Part shown: positions 5,796-9,827 of the stretch, piece after piece
How positions within the stretch are numbered: position 1 is the first letter of the stretch
How the letters are laid out: each line of letters starts with the position of its first letter
DNA from: Bacteroidaceae bacterium
Lineage (GTDB): Bacteria > Bacteroidota > Bacteroidia > Bacteroidales > Bacteroidaceae
NCBI GenBank assembly: GCA_017558165.1
Contig: JAFYWE010000125.1
Span: 1-9,827, forward strand
Length of the DNA stretch: 9,827 nucleotides
Direction: 5' to 3'
Translations under genes and position numbers: made by a program
The notes under the pieces: generated by a model
What the model saw: the letters and a program-made list of their open reading frames with translations, nothing else
Database searches by the model: none
Told to the model about the DNA's origin: nothing

Positions 5796-6836
5796 GTGGA
5801 AAATCTGATCAAATATACATCAAAGCTTATCGCGCAGCATAACTGCGTGATTATCCCCGAGTTGGGTGCCTTTCTGGCACACAGCATCCCTGCGTCGTAC
5901 AACGCGGAGGACGGCTTGTTCATGCCTCCACACCGCACAATGGGCTTCAACCCACAGATAAATGCAGACGATGCATTGTTGATGTCGGAGTACATCGATG
6001 AGCAACAGCTCACATACGAGGATGCAGGCAAGGCACTCCGTAAGGATGTCGCAAAGCTCCGCCATGAACTGTCGGCAAAGGGTGCGGTACGTTTCGGCGA
6101 ACTCGGAACATTCTCAATGAACGTGACAGGCGGCATATCATTCGACCCGGCCCCTAACGGCATCGATGACCCGTACAATTTCGGTTTCGAGCCTATCGCA
6201 ATTCCGTTGCTCAGCCAGATTGACAAGAAGGATATCGTCATCAAGCGTCGCAACTTCAAGAAATATGTATCAATTGCAGCAGCTGCAGTGCTTACACTCT
6301 TCTTTATCTCGCCAATAGGCGACAACGCATACGCTCCGTCACTGAAGGCAGGTTTCGTCGCTGTGGAGACAGCAAGCCCCGTCAACGAGCCAGCAAAGGA
6401 GACTGTAACCATCAACCAGTGCGAGATTGAGCCAGTTGAGGACACCGTGACTGAGAATATCATCACAAAGCCACAGGTTACAGAGACAACCGTAGAGCCC
6501 GTGGTTGAGGTGCAGCCAACAGAACCGGTTGCAACCGCGCTGACGACAGAAGATATTGTTGCAGAGCCTGTAATCACAGAGCTGCCTAAAGAGAAGCCTG
6601 TAGTTATTGAGGAGAACAATCCTTTCTATATCATTGTAGCAAGTACTCCTAACGAGGAGAAGGCACAGTTGGCCATAAAGGAGCTGTCGGCAAAGATGCA
6701 CGCGGACTATACAATTGTCAAGGGCAATGGCAGACACCGCATCGCCCACAGCAGCTACAGCAGCAATGATGAGGCAAACGAGGCTCTTGCATTGGTAAAG
6801 AACACATTCCCCGACGCGTGGGTACTCGCGCACTAA
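5796..6836 (+). CDS. HU-CCDC81-like and SPOR domain membrane protein
   Basis: 346 residues. The N-terminal 135 or so resemble the paired prokaryotic HU-CCDC81 domains found in Bacteroidota (IKYTSKLIAQHNCVIIPELGAFLAH at 5-29, read in two blocks; GAVRFGELGTF at 96-106). A basic stretch KRRNFKK (150-156) precedes one membrane helix at about 157-173. A Val/Thr/Glu/Pro-rich linker runs 192-273. A SPOR domain at about 275-346 (FYIIVASTPNEEKAQLAIKEL) is of the type that binds denuded septal peptidoglycan. Topology: HU part in the cytoplasm, SPOR in the periplasm. The GTG start at 5796 is forced: a TAA lies 12 bases upstream in frame, and the conserved N-terminus begins right after it. There is no Shine-Dalgarno. 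The likely role is envelope organisation or division; whether the HU-like part binds DNA is unknown. It forms an operon with the FHA gene. Confidence 0.88.
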   Translation: MENLIKYTSKLIAQHNCVIIPELGAFLAHSIPASYNAEDGLFMPPHRTMGFNPQINADDALLMSEYIDEQQLTYEDAGKALRKDVAKLRHELSAKGAVRFGELGTFSMNVTGGISFDPAPNGIDDPYNFGFEPIAIPLLSQIDKKDIVIKRRNFKKYVSIAAAAVLTLFFISPIGDNAYAPSLKAGFVAVETASPVNEPAKETVTINQCEIEPVEDTVTENIITKPQVTETTVEPVVEVQPTEPVATALTTEDIVAEPVITELPKEKPVVIEENNPFYIIVASTPNEEKAQLAIKELSAKMHADYTIVKGNGRHRIAHSSYSSNDEANEALALVKNTFPDAWVLAH

Positions 6837-6850
6837 TACACGAACACGTT

Positions 6851-7348
6851 ATGAGCAAAGTAATATGTCCAAAATGCGACCACGCAATTGACTTCGACGC
6901 CAAGGGCTACAAGGAAGGTCAGGCACTCGTATTCGAGTGCGAGCACTGCCGCAAGAGCTTTACAATACGCATAGGCGAGAACGAGGATGAGATACAGACC
7001 GAGGATTTCGGACACGTCGTTGTAATTGAGAACACATTCTGCTACAAGCAGATTATCCCGCTGAGCGAAGGTGACAACCTGTTGGGACGTTACAACAAGG
7101 GCACAGTTATATCACACCCCATTGAGACAAGCGACCCGAGCATGGACAGACGCCACTGTATAATCAATGTAAAGAGGGATTATAGCGGCAGCCTCACATA
7201 TACCATACGAGACAACCAGAGCGTGACCGGTACATTTGTGATGAACCGCATCCTTGGCAACCGCGAGAGACTCAGAATTGAGGACGGAGCAATCATAACA
7301 CTTGGTGCCACAACCCTTATCCTTCACACACCCGACGGAGAGGAGTAA
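6851..7348 (+). CDS. Zinc-ribbon and FHA domain protein
   Basis: 165 residues, cytoplasmic, no signal or membrane segment. CPKC (6-9) and CEHC (30-33) form a four-Cys zinc ribbon of the MJ0042 kind. After an acidic spacer (43-53), an FHA fold covers about 56-162, with GR (79-80) and DRRH (99-102) in the phosphothreonine-pocket positions. FHA domains read phosphothreonine, but here the Ser of the usual SRRH is Asp99, and the usual Asn of the SxNGT strand is Thr (SVTGT, about 129-133). Binding may therefore be altered. I chose the ATG at 6851, 14 bases after the SPOR gene; the frame is open upstream to a GTG at 6818 inside that gene, but the ribbon starts right after the ATG. Co-transcription suggests a partner role with the SPOR protein, perhaps in signalling. 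No kinase lies in the window. Confidence 0.85.
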   Translation: MSKVICPKCDHAIDFDAKGYKEGQALVFECEHCRKSFTIRIGENEDEIQTEDFGHVVVIENTFCYKQIIPLSEGDNLLGRYNKGTVISHPIETSDPSMDRRHCIINVKRDYSGSLTYTIRDNQSVTGTFVMNRILGNRERLRIEDGAIITLGATTLILHTPDGEE

Positions 7349-7370
7349 GACACTAAAGGACAAATACAAA

Positions 7371-7409
7371 TTAATAGCCGTTTGGAAACCCAAACGGCTA
7401 TTAATTTTA
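7371..7409 (+). terminator. Intrinsic terminator of the SPOR-FHA unit
   Basis: A perfect 15-bp stem: TTAATAGCCGTTTGG (7371-7385) and CCAAACGGCTATTAA (7390-7404) with a 4-base loop, followed by TTTTAT. It lies 22 bases past the FHA stop. Its AT-rich lower stem could also let it stop transcripts arriving from the right. Confidence 0.88.
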
Positions 7410-7438
7410 TATAACAATATAGACTTCCAATATTCAGA

Positions 7439-7608
7439 GTCGATGTCATATCGACCGGACGGGAGATATCTCGTCATCGTCTTTCAGGGATCCATTGACA
7501 ATGCTTGTTTCTCGCATCCCACGCGGTGCAAACGACGTCTGCACAACGCGTGACTAATTGCTACAAGCATTGTCGAACTAGTTTCACTACGTATCGGGAT
7601 GACATATC
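7439..7608. repeat. Nested-hairpin intergenic repeat
   Basis: Three levels of inverted symmetry are visible. The outer arms are ATGTCATATCGA (7443-7454) against TCGGGATGACAT (7594-7605), 10 of 12 pairing. The middle arms are GACAATGCTTGT (7497-7508) against ACAAGCATTGTC (7563-7574), a perfect 12 bp. The inner arms are CACGCGGTGCA (7520-7530) against TGCAC-AA-CGCGTG (7540-7552), 11 bp with a 2-base bulge. A palindrome GAGATATCTC lies at 7463-7472. The outer arm resembles the TGTCAT..CGA..GAGA..TCTC repeats of Bacteroidota and the inner arms of the 2531-2704 element. No convincing gene lies here. The flanks 7410-7438 and 7609-7669 show nothing else. Confidence 0.6.
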
Positions 7609-7669
7609 CTCCCAAATGCCGTTTGCAAATCAACATCAATATTATTGCCTCATTTTATATAAAGCGCAT

Positions 7670-8440
7670 TCACTCCGGCAGAATGGTATTGGTATAAATC
7701 ATTCCGGCTCTTTGATAATGCTTTGGCTCAACATCATCAATACTATCCACCGTAAACAAGGCTACATTGAAACGCCTTACCTTATTGAGGAACCTGTACA
7801 TGCGGTGAGACAGTCCGCTTGTATGCAAGGTGATCCAACCGATGCGCTCACCCGCGAACAAGCGACTGAAAAGCAGATGCTTGATAAGTGCAGACGACAA
7901 GTCACCGGCCATACAGGAGTAAAGCACTCTATAGTACCCCTCGGCACACAGTTGCCTGTAATCATCATATGTAAAGGCCTCAACCACCATACGCTCCTTT
8001 AGGCTTGGGAAAGCCTTTGCCAATAGAGCCGGATTGGAAATCTTGTCCGTGACAAGATAGAGGCTGTCGTTATCAAGGAAGAAACGTTCTATTACAGGTG
8101 CTGTGAGCGGAGTATACCGCCCGTGTATGCGTTGGCGCACGAAATCGGCCGATGAGAGCACACTGTCGCCCCACTGGGCATTACCTGTCATCTCATTGAA
8201 CTCTTCCCAGGAGTGCGCCGCCACAAGCACGCTGTCACTCGCAAGCAAAAGATCAAGCTCAATATAACGGTATCCGTTCTCGACCGCCTGTTGCAGCGCC
8301 TCGAGCGAATTGGTATAGATATATCCGTCGACCCCACCGCCTGCATGCGCAATATACTCCTTATGCGACACTCTCTCCTGCGTTACACAGGAGAGGAGCA
8401 TCGGTAGCAGGCAGAGGATGACAGATATGTTCCTTATCAT
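7670..8440 (-). CDS. Glycerophosphodiester phosphodiesterase family lipoprotein
   Basis: 256 residues. The N-terminus is a lipoprotein signal ending in the lipobox LLSC, with Cys18 as the lipidated residue, so the enzyme is membrane-anchored outside the cytoplasm. The PLC-like TIM-barrel motifs of the GDPD family follow: HAGG (His32), NSLEAL (Glu47), ELD (Glu61, Asp63) and AAHSW (His76). The Asp-to-His spacing of 13 equals that of GlpQ. These are the expected metal and catalytic positions. The usual HRG is HAG and the usual HD after the second His is HS, as in a divergent subfamily, so the substrate (glycerophosphodiesters or another phosphodiester) is uncertain. The C-terminal AGMIYTNTI fits the final barrel strand. 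Its ATG overlaps the upstream aminopeptidase stop as ATGA, implying coupled translation. It ends at TGA 7672-7670. Confidence 0.82.
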   Translation of the reverse strand: MIRNISVILCLLPMLLSCVTQERVSHKEYIAHAGGGVDGYIYTNSLEALQQAVENGYRYIELDLLLASDSVLVAAHSWEEFNEMTGNAQWGDSVLSSADFVRQRIHGRYTPLTAPVIERFFLDNDSLYLVTDKISNPALLAKAFPSLKERMVVEAFTYDDYRQLCAEGYYRVLYSCMAGDLSSALIKHLLFSRLFAGERIGWITLHTSGLSHRMYRFLNKVRRFNVALFTVDSIDDVEPKHYQRAGMIYTNTILPE

Positions 8441-9827
8441 ATTGGAGCGCAGGCTTTTTCAAGGAACTCGAGAAGCTCACCCTCGAAGAATGGAGAGAGC
8501 TTGTCAAGCACCACTCTATGATACTCATTAAGGTAAGCACGCTCGGCATCGCCGAAGAGCTCGGGAACGATGGGTGTGGTGTCTATCGGGCACAATGTAA
8601 GAGGCTCAAGACCGTAGAAAACACCGAACTCACCCTCGCGGTAAGGCGTAACGAGCATGGTATTCTCGATGCGGATACCATGACGTCCGGCCTTGTACAG
8701 ACCCGGCTCATTGGTAACCGTCATACCCGGCACAAGGATTGGAGGTACGTTGTTCATACGTATCTGGTGAGGTCCTTCGTGGACATTCAGGTAATGGCCG
8801 ACTCCGTGACCTGTACCATGCAGGTAATTGTCACCGGCCTGCCAGAGCCACTGACGCGCAAGGACATCGAGCTGTGTACCGCAGGTTCCGTGCGGGAACT
8901 TCGCCATCGCAAGTGATATGTGACCACGCAACACCCTTGTGTAGTCCTCTTTCTGTTCCTGCGTGAGAGGACCGAGAGGTATGGTACGCGTAACGTCGGT
9001 TGTTCCACAGCTGTACTGGCCACCGCAATCAAGCAACAGGAAGCCCTCGGGCTTCAACAGCGCATTCTCCTTTTCGTTAGGCTCATAGTGAACGATTGCC
9101 GCATTCTCGCCATACGCCGAGATTGTTGAGAAGCTAAGACCTGTAAAGAGATGATCCTCGCTACGGAATTCGGTCAACTTCTCATCCACGTCAAGCTCCC
9201 TTACGCCACCGGCCTCTACTGCAGGCTTGAGCCAATGCAGAAGATTTACCATAGCCACACCCTCGGCAAGCATTGCACGTTCAAAGCCCTCAATCTCAAC
9301 CTCGTTCTTCACTGCCTTCATCTTGGCAACTGGCGAATCACCGAAAATTACATTATCGCCAAGAGCCTTTGCGGCAGCCGCATTGCACTTTGACGGTTGT
9401 ACAAGGAGCTTACCGTTACCATAGGACTCAAGGGCACTCCATACGGCACCATACTTGTCTACAGATACCCCCTGGGATGCAAGATACTCAAGCACGGCAG
9501 GAGTGAGTTTTCTTTCATCAATATACAGTACAGCGCTATCGGCTGTCACAATCATATACGAAACCACTACAGGGTTGTACTCCACGTCACTGCCACGCAG
9601 GTTTGTAAGCCAAGCTACCTCGTCGAGCATGGTAACAAGCATACCGTCGGCACCCTGAGCCTTTAGTGCGCAGCGCAGACGGGCGAGTTTTGAGGCTGAT
9701 GACTCACCGGCCACATCTTCGGGCATGATAACAGCCTCACCAAGCGGAACCGATGGACGCCCTATCCACAGCTCCTCGAACGGGTCTGTAGCAAAATCAA
9801 ACTCCACACCCTTGCCGGCAAGCGCCG
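8437..9827 (-). CDS. Xaa-Pro aminopeptidase (M24B, long form), N-terminus beyond the window
   Basis: A metallopeptidase that removes an N-terminal residue preceding proline. The frame runs open through the right edge; a GTG at 9807 exists, but coding similarity continues upstream of it (ALAGKG), so it is internal. Numbering from that GTG, 1-155 is the second creatinase-like domain, with DEVAWLTNLRGSDVEYNP (62-79) closely resembling the three-domain XPNPEP1-type enzymes. The pita-bread catalytic domain follows with all five metal ligands: Asp260 (LLDCGG), Asp271 (TTDVTRT), His334 (HGTGHG), Glu367 (NEPG) and Glu381 (RIEN). His343 in VHEGPH is the expected proton-shuttle position. The first domain, roughly 130-170 residues, is missing. 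No signal peptide can be judged. The stop TGA overlaps the next gene's ATG (ATGA). Confidence 0.95.
   Translation of the reverse strand, partial: ALAGKGVEFDFATDPFEELWIGRPSVPLGEAVIMPEDVAGESSASKLARLRCALKAQGADGMLVTMLDEVAWLTNLRGSDVEYNPVVVSYMIVTADSAVLYIDERKLTPAVLEYLASQGVSVDKYGAVWSALESYGNGKLLVQPSKCNAAAAKALGDNVIFGDSPVAKMKAVKNEVEIEGFERAMLAEGVAMVNLLHWLKPAVEAGGVRELDVDEKLTEFRSEDHLFTGLSFSTISAYGENAAIVHYEPNEKENALLKPEGFLLLDCGGQYSCGTTDVTRTIPLGPLTQEQKEDYTRVLRGHISLAMAKFPHGTCGTQLDVLARQWLWQAGDNYLHGTGHGVGHYLNVHEGPHQIRMNNVPPILVPGMTVTNEPGLYKAGRHGIRIENTMLVTPYREGEFGVFYGLEPLTLCPIDTTPIVPELFGDAERAYLNEYHRVVLDKLSPFFEGELLEFLEKACAPI

Noticed and set aside
5783..6619. 278-codon open frame on the minus strand opposite the SPOR gene, rich in Ser/Thr/Val/Gly
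   Set aside because: It is the antisense image of the Val/Thr/Glu/Pro-rich linker and HU region. The plus strand has clear domain homology and a promoter.
6818..6850. Upstream GTG start for the FHA gene
   Set aside because: It would overlap the SPOR gene by 19 bases and add 11 residues before the zinc ribbon; the ATG at 6851 fits the domain start.
7505..8002. 165-codon plus-strand frame across the nested repeat and antisense to the GDPD gene
   Set aside because: No recognisable domain; half is repeat and half is the shadow of a well-supported lipoprotein gene.

Overview
The window reads as a chromosomal segment of a member of the Bacteroidales (phylum Bacteroidota). Three things point there: promoter-like sites of the form TTG-N20-TAnnTTTG, dispersed repeats whose spurious translation gives the 'CHTERSE' type peptides common in Bacteroidota drafts, and a gene pairing an N-terminal HU-CCDC81-like domain with a C-terminal SPOR domain. 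The genus cannot be fixed from the sequence. Most of the window is ordinary core genome, with repeats in all four long intergenic gaps.

Layout. Positions 1-248 (+) hold the 3' end of a DUF559 (Vsr-like endonuclease fold) gene, followed by palindromic repeat debris (260-383) and a strong hairpin (446-474). On the minus strand, aspS (674-2434) is followed by a 59-residue single-pass membrane protein (495-674) whose ATG overlaps the aspS stop as TAATG. The 503-base gap between the divergent aspS and clpC genes holds an aspS promoter, a MITE-like repeat of about 174 bases, and the clpC control region. That region has a textbook sigma-54 site (TTGGCACG-N4-TTGC type), a second promoter of the usual Bacteroidota type, a 12-bp palindrome over its -33 element, and a strong Shine-Dalgarno. 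clpC (2938-5463, +) is complete. After it come a repeat end tag, a DUF559-type palindromic repeat and a good intrinsic terminator.

Positions 5796-7348 (+) are a two-gene unit: a protein with an N-terminal HU-CCDC81-like region, one membrane segment and a C-terminal SPOR domain, then a zinc-ribbon plus FHA protein 14 bases downstream. A perfect 15-bp stem terminator closes it. After a second structured repeat (7439-7608) comes a minus-strand pair sharing an ATGA overlap: a long-form Xaa-Pro aminopeptidase cut by the right window edge, and a lipoprotein of the glycerophosphodiester phosphodiesterase family.

How it fits together. AspRS (translation) and ClpC (protein quality control) are divergently transcribed housekeeping functions. 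The SPOR/FHA pair suggests a link between the cytoplasm and septal peptidoglycan. The aminopeptidase and phosphodiesterase are catabolic enzymes that probably share a transcript. I see no complete undescribed system. The best leads are the sigma-54 signal at clpC, the DUF559-linked palindromes and the shared end tag on different repeats, the coupled aspS-membrane peptide pair, and the apparently leaderless GTG start of the SPOR gene.
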